The notes below the pieces were generated by a model. It did not search any database. It had not been told where the DNA came from and saw only the letters and a program-made list of their open reading frames with translations. Of a stretch of DNA of 64,000 nt, positions 51,029 to 61,387 are shown piece after piece (position 1 is the stretch's first letter; each line of letters begins with the position of its first letter). Both the position numbers and the translations under genes were made by a program. Origin of the DNA: Nocardioides cynanchi (lineage in GTDB: Bacteria; Actinomycetota; Actinomycetes; Propionibacteriales; Nocardioidaceae); NCBI RefSeq assembly GCF_008761635.1, contig NZ_CP044344.1, forward strand, positions 2,604,001 through 2,668,000. Reading direction: 5' to 3'.

Positions 51029-51778
51029 TCAGTCGATGACGGTCGTGTGCTTCTTGTGGTGCCGGTGGTGACGGTGCCGGTGTGGGTGGACGGTCTTGGT
51101 CACCTCGGGCGGCAACGGCGCCACCAGGGTGAAGGTGACGTCCTGCGGCTGACCGGCCAGCGCCGCGACGTGCAGGTGGTAGGTGCCGAGCTTGGCCCAG
51201 TCGGTGACCGCCGGGCATCCCGGCTCCGAGCGGCGGGCGTTCCAGGTCAGCTCCACCCGGGTCGGGACGTTGTTGCGCAGCACCAGGCTCTCGGTGGGGA
51301 TCACCTTGGCGCACTGCACGGTCGTCCAGATCAGGTCCGGCCCCGAGGTGATCTTTAGGGCCAGGGACTTGCCCGAGAGGGTCCAGTCGCAGGCGGGAGA
51401 GGTGATCGTCGAGATGTCGAGCACCAGCGTGATGTCGCTGCCGGCGATCGGCTGCGGCACCGAGGGGGTGATCGCCACGTCGTTGTCGGCGCAGGGCCCC
51501 GAGGGCATCGCCACCGGGCTGGCACTGACGCTCGCCCGCGACCTGGACCGGTGATGGTGGCGGTGGCGCGCGTGAGCAGTCGTCGCCGAGGGAGCCGCAC
51601 TGCCCTTAGTCGAGGTGTCGGAGACCTGGGCCGCCCGGTCCGGGCCGGACGAGCCGTCGCTGCTGCCGCCGAGCAGCCGGGCGATGCCCACGACGAGCAG
51701 CAGCGCGGTGCCCAGCACCATCAGCCGGCGCGCCCAGTAGACGCGGGCCGGGAGCCGCCCACGCGTCGTACCGGTCAT
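51029..51778 (-). CDS. Conserved membrane-anchored or secreted protein of unknown function
   Basis: A 249-residue protein with an N-terminal transmembrane anchor (about 16-37, ARRLMVLGTALLLVVGIARL), a low-complexity His/Arg/Ser/Thr-rich linker (HARHRHHHRSRSR), then a beta-rich domain of about 145 residues with four Cys (in GPCADND, SPACDW, VQCAKV and EPGCPAV) likely to form disulfides, and a His/Lys-rich tail (HRHRHHRHHKKH). The domain resembles DUF4232-like extracytoplasmic folds, but I do not recognise it. ATG at 51776-51778 has TAGCGT 7 nt upstream (leaderless). It sits between disA and mutY, divergent from mutY. Confidence 0.7.
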   Translation of the reverse strand: MTGTTRGRLPARVYWARRLMVLGTALLLVVGIARLLGGSSDGSSGPDRAAQVSDTSTKGSAAPSATTAHARHRHHHRSRSRASVSASPVAMPSGPCADNDVAITPSVPQPIAGSDITLVLDISTITSPACDWTLSGKSLALKITSGPDLIWTTVQCAKVIPTESLVLRNNVPTRVELTWNARRSEPGCPAVTDWAKLGTYHLHVAALAGQPQDVTFTLVAPLPPEVTKTVHPHRHRHHRHHKKHTTVID

Positions 51779-51846
51779 GCCGGCCACGCTAGTTCGCCTC
51801 CCGGGCCGACCACGGTTGCCACGCGGGCCGCCCCTACGATCGCCGG

Positions 51847-52713
51847 GTGAGCGAGCTGCACGACCCCCTGCTCCGGTGGTACGACGAGCACGCCCGCGAC
51901 CTTCCCTGGCGCCGTACCAGCGCGTCCGCCTGGTCGGTGATGGTCTCGGAGTTCATGCTGCAGCAGACACCGGTGAGCCGGGTGCTGCCCGTGCACGGGC
52001 TCTGGCTCGAGCGGTGGCCCACGCCCGACGCCCTGGCCGCGGAGCCGGTCGGCGAGGCGATCCGGGCCTGGGGTCGGCTCGGCTACCCGCGTCGCGCTGT
52101 CCGCCTGCACGCCGCCGCCTCCGCGATCACCGAGCGCCACGGCGGCCGGGTCCCCGACAGCTACGACGACCTGCTGGCACTTCCCGGTGTGGGCGACTAC
52201 ACCGCCTCGGCGATCCTGGCGTTCGCGTTCGGGCGCCGCCGGGCGGTGCTCGACACGAACGTCCGCCGGGTGCTGGCCCGGGCCGTGGGCGGCGCGGAGC
52301 TCCCTCCCCCCACCCTCAACGCAGCCGAACGACGACGGGCCGAGGCGCTCCTGCCCGACGACGAGCCCACCGCCGCGACCTGGTCGGTGGCGGTGATGGA
52401 GCTGGGCGCCCTCGTCTGCACGGCCGCCGCCCCGCGGTGCGAGCAGTGCCCGGTGCGGGCGAGCTGCGCCTGGCACGCGACCGGCCGGCCGTCGTACGAC
52501 GGACCTCCGCGCCGCGGGCAGGCCTGGGCCGGCACCGACCGTCAGTGTCGTGGCCGGCTGATGGCGCTGGCCCGGGACACCGAGGGCGTCGTCGCCGTCC
52601 ACCGCCTGGAGGCGGCCTGGCCGGACCGGGACCAGCGGCTGCGCTGCCTCGACGCCCTGGTGCAGGACGGGCTGCTGGTCGCGGCCGGTGCCGGCTACGC
52701 GCTGCCCGGTTGA
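51847..52713 (+). CDS. mutY: A/G-specific adenine glycosylase
   Basis: Base-excision repair enzyme that removes adenine mispaired with 8-oxoguanine. The 288-residue protein has the catalytic Glu35 (VSEFMLQQT), the HhH-GPD hairpin LPGVGDYTASAILAF, the catalytic Asp136 (VLDTNVRR) and the [4Fe-4S] loop Cys191-x6-Cys198-x2-Cys201-x5-Cys207. The C-terminal NUDIX-like 8-oxoG-recognition domain of longer MutY proteins is reduced to about 75 residues, as in other actinobacteria. GTG at 51847 has TACGAT 6 nt upstream. Converges with a TetR gene. Confidence 0.94.
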   Translation: MSELHDPLLRWYDEHARDLPWRRTSASAWSVMVSEFMLQQTPVSRVLPVHGLWLERWPTPDALAAEPVGEAIRAWGRLGYPRRAVRLHAAASAITERHGGRVPDSYDDLLALPGVGDYTASAILAFAFGRRRAVLDTNVRRVLARAVGGAELPPPTLNAAERRRAEALLPDDEPTAATWSVAVMELGALVCTAAAPRCEQCPVRASCAWHATGRPSYDGPPRRGQAWAGTDRQCRGRLMALARDTEGVVAVHRLEAAWPDRDQRLRCLDALVQDGLLVAAGAGYALPG

Positions 52714-52741
52714 GCGGGCCGGACTGCCCCGGTGGCCCGGG

Positions 52742-53299
52742 TCACGACGGCACCCAGCGGTCGGCCACCGCGTCGGCCAGGTCGGCCACGGTGCGCCGCT
52801 GGCGAGCCGCTGAGTCGAGCGGCTGGTCCATCTGGAGGCCGACGAAGGCGGAGTCGACGAGCTCGGCGACCCGGCGCGCGTCGGCCCGGGCGAGCCCCGC
52901 GGCGACCAGGTGGCCGGCGAGCGCCGACATCCAGGCGGCGTTGGCCTCCCGGACCTCGGTGGCGTAGGGCTCGCGGCCGAACAGGCCGAGTGCGGCCGCC
53001 TCGACGTACAGCCGCTGACAGCGCTGCTGGTCGCCGCGGCTGACGGTGCGCCACAGGTCGAGCACGGCCGTCCGCAGGTCGACGGACGGAGGCAGGTCGC
53101 GGATGCCCTGCATGGAGCGGGCGTTCGACGTCCGCAGGATCGTGGTGATCAGGTCGTCCTTGTCGCGGAAGTGGTAGAGCAGCATCCGGTCGCTGGTGCC
53201 GAGCGACTCAGCCAGCGGTCGCAGGCTCAACCCGACCAGACCGTGCTCGAGGGCGTAGTCGGTCGCACCCTCAGCCAGCTCGTCACGCCGCGTCGTCAC
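52742..53299 (-). CDS. TetR-family regulator of the SMR efflux gene
   Basis: A 185-residue TetR regulator with the HTH region LAEGATDYALEHGLVGLSLRPLAESLGTSDRMLLYHF (about 6-41, helix 1 to helix 4, given as one block name only) and a helical ligand domain. I chose GTG at 53297-53299 (VTTRRDELAEG); CAGGAT lies 6 nt upstream, and TTG 18 nt further is the alternative. It is divergent from the SMR pump gene, and two identical TGTAGC-N4-GCTACA operators lie in between, so it most likely represses the pump and responds to a substrate of the pump. Confidence 0.88.
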   Translation of the reverse strand: MTTRRDELAEGATDYALEHGLVGLSLRPLAESLGTSDRMLLYHFRDKDDLITTILRTSNARSMQGIRDLPPSVDLRTAVLDLWRTVSRGDQQRCQRLYVEAAALGLFGREPYATEVREANAAWMSALAGHLVAAGLARADARRVAELVDSAFVGLQMDQPLDSAARQRRTVADLADAVADRWVPS

Positions 53300-53322
53300 C
53301 CACACATCCTGCCGCAATCAGT

Positions 53323-53374
53323 TTGGTTCAGCCTGTAGCAATCGCTACACTACTGGGATGTAGCAACTGCTACA
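53323..53374 (+). promoter_or_regulatory. SMR promoter with two TetR-type operators
   Basis: TTGGTT (53323-53328) and TACACT (53346-53351) form a -35/-10 pair with a 17-nt spacer. Two 16-bp palindromes of the form TGTAGC-N4-GCTACA lie at 53334-53349 (spacer AATC) and 53359-53374 (AACT), centres 25 bp apart. The first covers spacer and -10, the second the start of the transcript. Identical arms and promoter overlap make these strong operators for the divergent TetR protein. Confidence 0.8.
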
Positions 53375-53395
53375 ACCCAGGGAAGAGAAGGAACC

Positions 53396-53722
53396 ATGTT
53401 CAGCCCGTTCGTCATCCTGATGGCCGCAGTCGGCATCGAGGTCGGTGCCACGTCGATCCTGCCGCGCACCCGCGGCTTCTCCGACCTGCCCTGGTCGCTG
53501 GTCGTGATGGCCGGTTACGCGATCTCGATCTGGATGCTGGCTCTCGTGGTCCGTCAGATGTCGGTGTCGGTGGCCTACGCGGTCTGGTCCGGGCTCGGGA
53601 CCGCTGCCATCGCCCTGGTCGGCGTCCTCGTCCTCGGCGAGCGCCTCGACGCCGTCAAGCTTGCGGCCCTGGCGCTGATCATCGTCGGCGTGGTCGTGCT
53701 CAACCTGCACACCGCCCACTGA
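53396..53722 (+). CDS. SMR-family multidrug efflux protein
   Basis: A 108-residue small multidrug resistance (EmrE/QacE/SugE-type) transporter with four transmembrane helices. The essential membrane-embedded Glu is present (Glu15, in VGIEVGAT), with the family segments VAYAVWSGLGTAAIALVGVLVLGE and LALIIVGVVVLNL (the latter two are adjacent helices 3 and 4). It would act as a dimer, or as one half of a heterodimer, exporting cationic drugs or guanidinium for protons. ATG at 53396 has GAAGGA upstream. Only one SMR gene is seen. Regulated by the divergent TetR. Confidence 0.93.
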   Translation: MFSPFVILMAAVGIEVGATSILPRTRGFSDLPWSLVVMAGYAISIWMLALVVRQMSVSVAYAVWSGLGTAAIALVGVLVLGERLDAVKLAALALIIVGVVVLNLHTAH

Positions 53723-53751
53723 CCAGGCGCACCGAAAAGGGTGCGGACAGG

Positions 53752-53796
53752 CCGCGACCCGGCACCTTCGCGTGCAGCGCGGGTGCCGGGTCGTGG
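53752..53796. terminator. Bidirectional hairpin between SMR gene and clpC
   Basis: A 15-bp stem (one G-T pair) joins 53752-53766 and 53782-53796 around a 15-nt loop that can form an inner CGCG-N5-CGCG hairpin. It lies between the convergent stops of the SMR gene (53722) and clpC (53820). Strong GC stems without a T-tract are normal actinobacterial terminators. Confidence 0.7.
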
Positions 53797-53819
53797 TTCA
53801 GCCGGGTAAGCCCCCCGGG

Positions 53820-56408
<2,589 letters not shown>

Positions 56409-56459
56409 GCCTTCGCTCCTAGCACTGCGGATGATGGGGCATCCGACGAAAGAACCTGT

Positions 56460-56477
56460 GACACCGAATCCGGTGTC
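56460..56477. promoter_or_regulatory. Perfect 18-bp palindrome upstream of clpC
   Basis: GACACCG (56460-56466) and CGGTGTC (56471-56477) with an AATC centre form a perfect dyad, 52 nt upstream of the clpC start. Placement fits an operator or the -35 region of the clpC promoter. It does not match the ClgR, HspR or CIRCE patterns I know, so the regulator is unidentified. Confidence 0.45.
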
Positions 56478-56616
56478 CTCTGCTCCAACTGGTCTCCCAG
56501 CCTACGTGTTCCCCCGCTCCGACACCCGTCGTCCGCTCAGAGCGAACATGCCCGAGCAGCGGCAGTCGGGGAACGAGCGTGCTGCGTGGCCGAGGGCGGG
56601 TCGAGACCCATGGATG

Positions 56617-56655
56617 CCGAGGGGGCCGCCCGCGGTGTGCGGACGGCCCCCTCGG
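56617..56655 (-). terminator. Terminator after lsr2
   Basis: CCGAGGGGGCCG (56617-56628) and CGGCCCCCTCGG (56644-56655) form a perfect 12-bp stem around a 15-nt loop, 16 nt downstream of the lsr2 stop on the minus strand. No T-tract, as usual in this genome. It probably separates lsr2 from clpC transcription. Confidence 0.8.
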
Positions 56656-56670
56656 ATGGTCGGGTCGCGA

Positions 56671-56997
56671 CTAGTGAGCGGCCTCGAAGGCCTCGCGCAC
56701 GTCGGAGGGGATCCGGCCGCGGTCGGGCACCTTGTGACCGTTGGAGCGCGCCCAGTCGCGGATCTCCCGGGCGCTGGTGCCCACCTGGGTACGACGCTTG
56801 GCGGCCGTGGTGCGGCTGCCCCCGCCGCTGCGGCGACCGGCCGCGACGTACGGCGCCAGGGCATCGCGGAGCTTCGCGGCGTTCTTGTCGTTGAGGTCGA
56901 TCTCGTAGGACCGGCCGTCGAGCCCGAAAGCCACGGTCTCGGTGGCGTCGCCGCCGTCGAGATCGTCCTCGAGCGTGATGTGCACTTTCTGAGCCAT
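56671..56997 (-). CDS. lsr2: Nucleoid-associated protein Lsr2
   Basis: Actinobacterial H-NS-like protein that coats AT-rich DNA and silences acquired genes. The 108-residue protein has the N-terminal dimerisation region (MAQKVHITLEDDLDGGDA; FGLDGRSYEIDLNDKNA) and the C-terminal DNA-binding domain with the AT-hook-like RGRIP in VPDRGRIPSDVREAF (about 91-105). ATG at 56995-56997 has GGAAAGG upstream. A promoter TTGCTC-N18-TATCTT lies at 57065-57094. The lsr2-clpC adjacency downstream of the coaX/pan genes is typical of actinobacteria. Confidence 0.95.
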   Translation of the reverse strand: MAQKVHITLEDDLDGGDATETVAFGLDGRSYEIDLNDKNAAKLRDALAPYVAAGRRSGGGSRTTAAKRRTQVGTSAREIRDWARSNGHKVPDRGRIPSDVREAFEAAH

Positions 56998-57064
56998 GCG
57001 GTTGCGCCTTTCCGGGGGGTGTCCGGACCCCGGTAACCGGACACAGCAGCAAGAGACGTCGCCC

Positions 57065-57101
57065 AAGATAGCGGTGTCCCGACTTTCGGAGCAATCGGGA
57101 C
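57065..57101 (-). promoter_or_regulatory. lsr2 promoter with inverted repeat over the -35
   Basis: On the minus strand TTGCTC (57089-57094) and TATCTT (57065-57070) are separated by 18 nt. GTCCCGA (57076-57082) and TCGGGAC (57095-57101) are arms of an inverted repeat that flanks and overlaps the -35, a possible operator. The expected start is about 60 nt upstream of the lsr2 ATG. Confidence 0.55.
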
Positions 57102-57135
57102 GCGCAGAAGTGGTGGAAAACCATTCCGATAAGCG

Positions 57136-57918
57136 TCAGGTGTTTCGTGCGTAGACCATCTCGAGGCCCTGCAGCGTCAGCCAGGGCGCCCGGTCGGTGA
57201 AGCACGAGCACTCCGCCACGACCAGCCCGGCCAGGTATCCCGTGGCCACGACCGTGACGTCACTCGGCGGGGTGCCCAGCTCGCCGATCATCCGGGCGAC
57301 AATTCCGTCGACCGAGCTGGCGACCCCGAAAACCATTCCGGACTGAAGCGCCTCGACGGTGTTGCGGGCGATCACCGACCGGGGTCGCCGCAATTCGACC
57401 ATGCGCAATTGCGCGCCGCGTCGCTCGAGGGCTTCCAGCGATATCTCGATTCCCGGCGATATGGCGCCCCCGATGTATTGGCCCTCGGCATTCACCACGT
57501 CGAAAGTCGTCGCGGTGCCGCCGAAGTCGACCACCACCGCCGGCCCGCCGTACAACGTGGCTGCCGCCAGGGCGTTCACGATCCGGTCGGTGCCGACCTC
57601 CCGGGGGTTGTCGGTGAGCACCGGCACGCCGGTGCGGGTGCCGGGCTCGACCACGACGCTCGGCAGCTCCCCGAAGTGCTCGGCGAGCATGGTGCGCCAC
57701 TCGTGCAGCACGGCGGGCACGGTGGCGCAGACCGCGATCCCCTCGACCGCCCTGATCCGGTCGCCGAGAAGGCCGCGGATCAGCACCGACCACTCGTCGG
57801 CCGTGCGGGACTCGACCGTGGCCACCCGCCAGTCGGCCGAGACCTCGCCGCCGGCGATCAGCCCGAGCACCGTGTGGCTGTTGCCGATGTCGGCCGCCAG
57901 CAGCGTGGGCGAGCTCAC
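57136..57918 (-). CDS. coaX: Type III pantothenate kinase
   Basis: Phosphorylates pantothenate, the first committed step of CoA synthesis. The 260-residue ASKHA-fold protein has the phosphate loop LLAADIGNSHTVLGL (about 6-20), VGTDRIVNALAAA, and the second ATP loop AVVVDFGGTATTFDVV. GTG at 57916-57918 overlaps the nadC stop (GTGA), so it is the last gene of the panC-nadB-nadC-coaX series. Its last third (57290-57510) contains runs of AT-ending codons and drops in GC relative to neighbours, without breaking the reading frame. Confidence 0.94.
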   Translation of the reverse strand: MSSPTLLAADIGNSHTVLGLIAGGEVSADWRVATVESRTADEWSVLIRGLLGDRIRAVEGIAVCATVPAVLHEWRTMLAEHFGELPSVVVEPGTRTGVPVLTDNPREVGTDRIVNALAAATLYGGPAVVVDFGGTATTFDVVNAEGQYIGGAISPGIEISLEALERRGAQLRMVELRRPRSVIARNTVEALQSGMVFGVASSVDGIVARMIGELGTPPSDVTVVATGYLAGLVVAECSCFTDRAPWLTLQGLEMVYARNT

Positions 57919-58793
57919 TGGAGGTCCAGCCCCAGGTCGAAGACCTTGACCGAGTGGGTCAGCGCGCCGACCGAGATGAAGTCGACGCCGGTCTCCGCCA
58001 CCTCGCGGGCGCGCTCGAGGGTCAGGCCGCCGGAGGCCTCCAGGGTCGCGCGGCCGGCCGTCAGGCGCACCGCCTCCGCCATGGTGGCGCTGTCCATGTT
58101 GTCGAGCAGGACCCGGTCGCAGCCGGCGTCGAGGAGCCGGCGCAGCTGGTCGAGGTCGGTCACCTCGACCTCCACCGGCAGGTCGGGGTACGCCGCTCGT
58201 ACGGCGTCGTAGGCCGGCACCACGCCACCGGCGGCCACGACGTGGTTGTCCTTGACCATCGCCATCTCCGAGAGGGAGAACCGGTGGTTGACCCCGCCAC
58301 CGCAGCGCACGGCGTACTTCTGGAGGGGGCGCCAGCGCGGCAGGGTCTTCCGGGTGTCGAGCACCCGGGCCCGGGTCCCGGCCAGGGCCGCCACCCAGCG
58401 ATCGGTCGCGGTGGCGATCCCGGAGAGGTGCGAGGCGAAGTTGAGCGCCGTTCGCTCGGCCGTCAGCAGGGCGCGGGTCGGCCCCGCGACCCGCATCACC
58501 ACGTCACCGGCCGCCACCCGCGCGCCGTCGGGCAACCGGTCGGACACGACCACCTCGGCGGACACGCGCAGGAAGACGAGGGCCGCGACGCCGAGCCCCG
58601 CCACGATGCCGGGCTCGCGCGCGGCGAACACGCCGGCACCGGTCGCGTCCGCGGGGATGGTGGCCACACTGGTGACGTCGACGGAGCCACCCGGCAGGTC
58701 CTCCTCCAGCGCGGCGTCGATGGCCGCAGTGACCGCGTCGGGGTCGAGCCCCGCCGCGCGCAGCTCCTCGACCAGCACGTCGTACGACGTCAT
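57915..58793 (-). CDS. nadC: Nicotinate-nucleotide pyrophosphorylase (carboxylating), quinolinate phosphoribosyltransferase
   Basis: Converts quinolinate and PRPP to nicotinate mononucleotide in NAD synthesis. The 292-residue protein has the N-terminal PRPP-side segment (ALLTAERTALNFASHLSGIAT), RVLDTRKTLPRWRPLQKYAVRCGGG (Lys and Arg of the active site, here named as one block split across two family motifs), HRFSLSEMAMVKDNH and the C-terminal VDFISVGALTHSVK. ATG at 58791-58793 overlaps the nadB stop (ATGA). Its substrate is normally made by NadA from the NadB product; nadA is not in the window. Confidence 0.95.
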   Translation of the reverse strand: MTSYDVLVEELRAAGLDPDAVTAAIDAALEEDLPGGSVDVTSVATIPADATGAGVFAAREPGIVAGLGVAALVFLRVSAEVVVSDRLPDGARVAAGDVVMRVAGPTRALLTAERTALNFASHLSGIATATDRWVAALAGTRARVLDTRKTLPRWRPLQKYAVRCGGGVNHRFSLSEMAMVKDNHVVAAGGVVPAYDAVRAAYPDLPVEVEVTDLDQLRRLLDAGCDRVLLDNMDSATMAEAVRLTAGRATLEASGGLTLERAREVAETGVDFISVGALTHSVKVFDLGLDLQ

Positions 58794-60472
58794 GCGGGCA
58801 CCTCCGCCGTGGTGTCGCTCGGCGCCCCCGCCCGGAAGGCGTGCCGGGGCCGGTCCCCCTCGAGCCACCAGTCGTGGTGACCGGACTGCCCGGCATCGTC
58901 CCGGTCGGGGAAGTCCTCCCGCCAGTGCGAGCCCCGGGTCTCCTCGCGCAGCAGCGCGGCCTCGGCGAGCAGGGTGCTGATCGTGAGCAGGTTGGTGACC
59001 TCCCAGGAGTCCTGTCCGACCGCGGCGGCGGGGAGCTCCGCCAGCTCGTCGAGGCCGTTCAGGCCGGCACGCAGACCCTCGGCGGACCGCAGCACCCCCG
59101 CCCTGGTAGTCATCTCCTCCTGCAGCGCACGGCGCACGCCACCGTCCACGAGCCCGGCGGGTCGCGGGTCGGAGACCGGTTCGGTCCGGTCCCGGAGCTC
59201 GCCGGGGAGCACCTCGGCGATTCGGCGCGAGAAGACCAGCCCCTCCAGCAGGGAGTTGGACGCCAGCCGGTTGGCGCCGTGAACGCCGGAGCAGGCCACC
59301 TCGCCGGTGGCGTACAGACCCGGGATGCTGGAGCGTCCCCACAGGTCGGTGGCGACGCCCCCCGAGGCGTAGTGGCAGGCCGGGGCGACCGGGATCAGGT
59401 CGGCCACCGGGTCCACGCCGTGCCGGCGGCAGGTCGCCAGGATGGTCGGGAACCGTCTCTCCCAGAACTCGAGGCCCAGGTGCCGGGCGTCGAGCCACAT
59501 GTGGGGATGCCCGGTCTCCATCATCAGCCGGGTGATCGCCTTGGCCACCACGTCGCGCGGGGCGAGGTCCGCCAGCTCGTGGACCCCCTGCATGAAGCGC
59601 CTCCCCTCCCAGTCCACGAGGAACGCGCCCTCCCCCCGCACCGCCTCCGAGATCAGCGGCTGCTGGCCGCGGGAGTCCGGCCCCAGCCACATCACGGTCG
59701 GGTGGAACTGCACGAACTCGAGGTCGCGCAGCACCGCCCCGGCTCGGTAGGCCACGGCCATCCCGTCGCCGGTGGAGACCGGCGGGTTGGTGGTCTGCGA
59801 GAAGACCTGCCCGAGCCCGCCGCTGGCCAGGACCACGGCCCGGCACCGGACCGCACCGACCCCGTCGTGCTGCCCCTCGCCCATCACGTGCAACGTCAGC
59901 CCGGCCACGCCGCCGTCCGCGCCGAGCTGGAGGTCGACGGCCAGGGCGTGCTCGACCACCTCGATCTCGGGTGACCGGGCCACGGCCGCGATCAGGGAGC
60001 GCTGGATCTCCGCACCCGTGGCGTCGCCGCCGGCATGGGCGATCCGGTCGCGGTGATGTCCGCCCTCGCGGGTCAGACTGAGCTCCCCGTCGGGGTGGAG
60101 GTCGAACTGGGTGCCGAGCGCGATCAACTCCCGCACCGCGTCGGGCCCCTCGGTCACGAGAATCCGGACCGCGTCGGCGTCGCACGCGCCGGCACCCGCG
60201 ACCAGGGTGTCGCGCTCGTGCTGGGCGGGGGAGTCGCCCGGTCCGAGAGCGGCCGCGATGCCGCCCTGGGCCCACTGGGTGGAGCCGGCGTCGAGCACGT
60301 CCTTGGTGACCACGAGCACCCTGCCGACTCGGCCGGTGAGACGCAGAGCCGCGGTCAGCCCCGCGATCCCGGACCCGACGACCACCACGTCCGCCTCGGT
60401 AGTCCAGCCCGGATCCGGCGCCAGCAGGCGCCCGGGAGCCCGACCGGTCGTTCGGGGCGGTCGCGGGTCCAT
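58790..60472 (-). CDS. nadB: L-aspartate oxidase
   Basis: FAD enzyme that oxidises L-aspartate to iminoaspartate, the first step of de novo NAD synthesis. The 560-residue protein has the FAD motif VVVVGSGIAGLTAALRL (about 28-44), the catalytic region GGHHRDRIAHAGGDATG, LASGGLGQVFSQTTNP and ACHYASGGVATDLWGR, with the C-terminal helical domain typical of NadB and succinate dehydrogenase flavoproteins. The ATG is at 60470-60472, 9 nt after the panC stop. At 560 residues it is close to the usual length for the family. Confidence 0.94.
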   Translation of the reverse strand: MDPRPPRTTGRAPGRLLAPDPGWTTEADVVVVGSGIAGLTAALRLTGRVGRVLVVTKDVLDAGSTQWAQGGIAAALGPGDSPAQHERDTLVAGAGACDADAVRILVTEGPDAVRELIALGTQFDLHPDGELSLTREGGHHRDRIAHAGGDATGAEIQRSLIAAVARSPEIEVVEHALAVDLQLGADGGVAGLTLHVMGEGQHDGVGAVRCRAVVLASGGLGQVFSQTTNPPVSTGDGMAVAYRAGAVLRDLEFVQFHPTVMWLGPDSRGQQPLISEAVRGEGAFLVDWEGRRFMQGVHELADLAPRDVVAKAITRLMMETGHPHMWLDARHLGLEFWERRFPTILATCRRHGVDPVADLIPVAPACHYASGGVATDLWGRSSIPGLYATGEVACSGVHGANRLASNSLLEGLVFSRRIAEVLPGELRDRTEPVSDPRPAGLVDGGVRRALQEEMTTRAGVLRSAEGLRAGLNGLDELAELPAAAVGQDSWEVTNLLTISTLLAEAALLREETRGSHWREDFPDRDDAGQSGHHDWWLEGDRPRHAFRAGAPSDTTAEVPA

Positions 60473-60481
60473 GTCCGCAGG

Positions 60482-61387
60482 CTAGCGATCGCCGACGGGC
60501 GGGCGTGCGTGCGCCTGCCCGCCGAGCACCAGGGCGAGGTTGTCGATCAGACGGGTGCCCCCGACCCGGGCGGCGACCAGGATCCGACCCGCCGCCGCCT
60601 CGTGCCCGCCGGTCTCGTCCAGGTGGCCGAGCTCCGGGGTGCGGATCGCGAGGTAGTCGACATCGACGCCCGGCTCACCCTCCAGCACCCGCAGCGCGGC
60701 GTCACGCGCCGCTTCGACGCCGTACGACGCGTGCTCCTCGGCAGCGCGCAGCGCCCGGGACAGCACGGCGGCCCGGGCCCTCGCCTCCGAGTCCAGGAAC
60801 CGGTTGCGGCTCGAGAGAGCCAGCCCGTCGGGCTCGCGGACCGTGGGGGCGCCGATCACCTCGACGCCGGTGCACAGGTCGCGGCTCATCCGCCGGATCA
60901 GCACGAGCTGCTGGAAGTCCTTCTCGCCGAAGACGGCGAGGTCGGGGCGGGTCAGGCCGAACAGCTTCGCGACGACGGTCAGGACCCCGCGGAAGTGGCC
61001 CGGGCGCGACTCGCCCTCGAGCTCGGCGGCCAGGAGGCCCGGATCGACCGTGACCAGCGGGTCACCGTCGGGGTAGACCTCGGTCACCGACGGGGCGAAG
61101 ACCACGTCCACCCCCTGCCGGCGGCAGACCTCGAGGTCGGCGTCAAGGGTGCGGGGATAGCGGTCGAGATCCTCGCCCGGGGCGAACTGGAGGGGGTTGA
61201 CGAAGATCGACGTCACGACCGGGCCGTCACCGACCCGCTCCCGCGCCAGCCGGAGCAGGGACTCGTGGCCGTCGTGCAGGGCGCCCATGGTCGGCACCAG
61301 GGCGACCCTGGCACCGGCTCCCCGGTGCGGCCCGAGCACGGCCGACAGCTCCTCGCGGGTGGTCGCGAGGAGGGGGCCTGCGGTCAT
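60482..61387 (-). CDS. panC: Pantothenate synthetase (pantoate-beta-alanine ligase)
   Basis: Joins pantoate and beta-alanine with ATP to make pantothenate. The 301-residue protein has [20 protein letters not shown] (HIGH-type motif, about 30-49), [24 protein letters not shown] (given as two adjacent blocks), [15 protein letters not shown], and [14 protein letters not shown] at 61385-61387 overlaps the stop of the DUF2520 gene. In many actinobacteria panD follows panC; here nadB follows directly, so beta-alanine must be supplied from elsewhere. Confidence 0.95.
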   Translation of the reverse strand: MTAGPLLATTREELSAVLGPHRGAGARVALVPTMGALHDGHESLLRLARERVGDGPVVTSIFVNPLQFAPGEDLDRYPRTLDADLEVCRRQGVDVVFAPSVTEVYPDGDPLVTVDPGLLAAELEGESRPGHFRGVLTVVAKLFGLTRPDLAVFGEKDFQQLVLIRRMSRDLCTGVEVIGAPTVREPDGLALSSRNRFLDSEARARAAVLSRALRAAEEHASYGVEAARDAALRVLEGEPGVDVDYLAIRTPELGHLDETGGHEAAAGRILVAARVGGTRLIDNLALVLGGQAHARPPVGDR

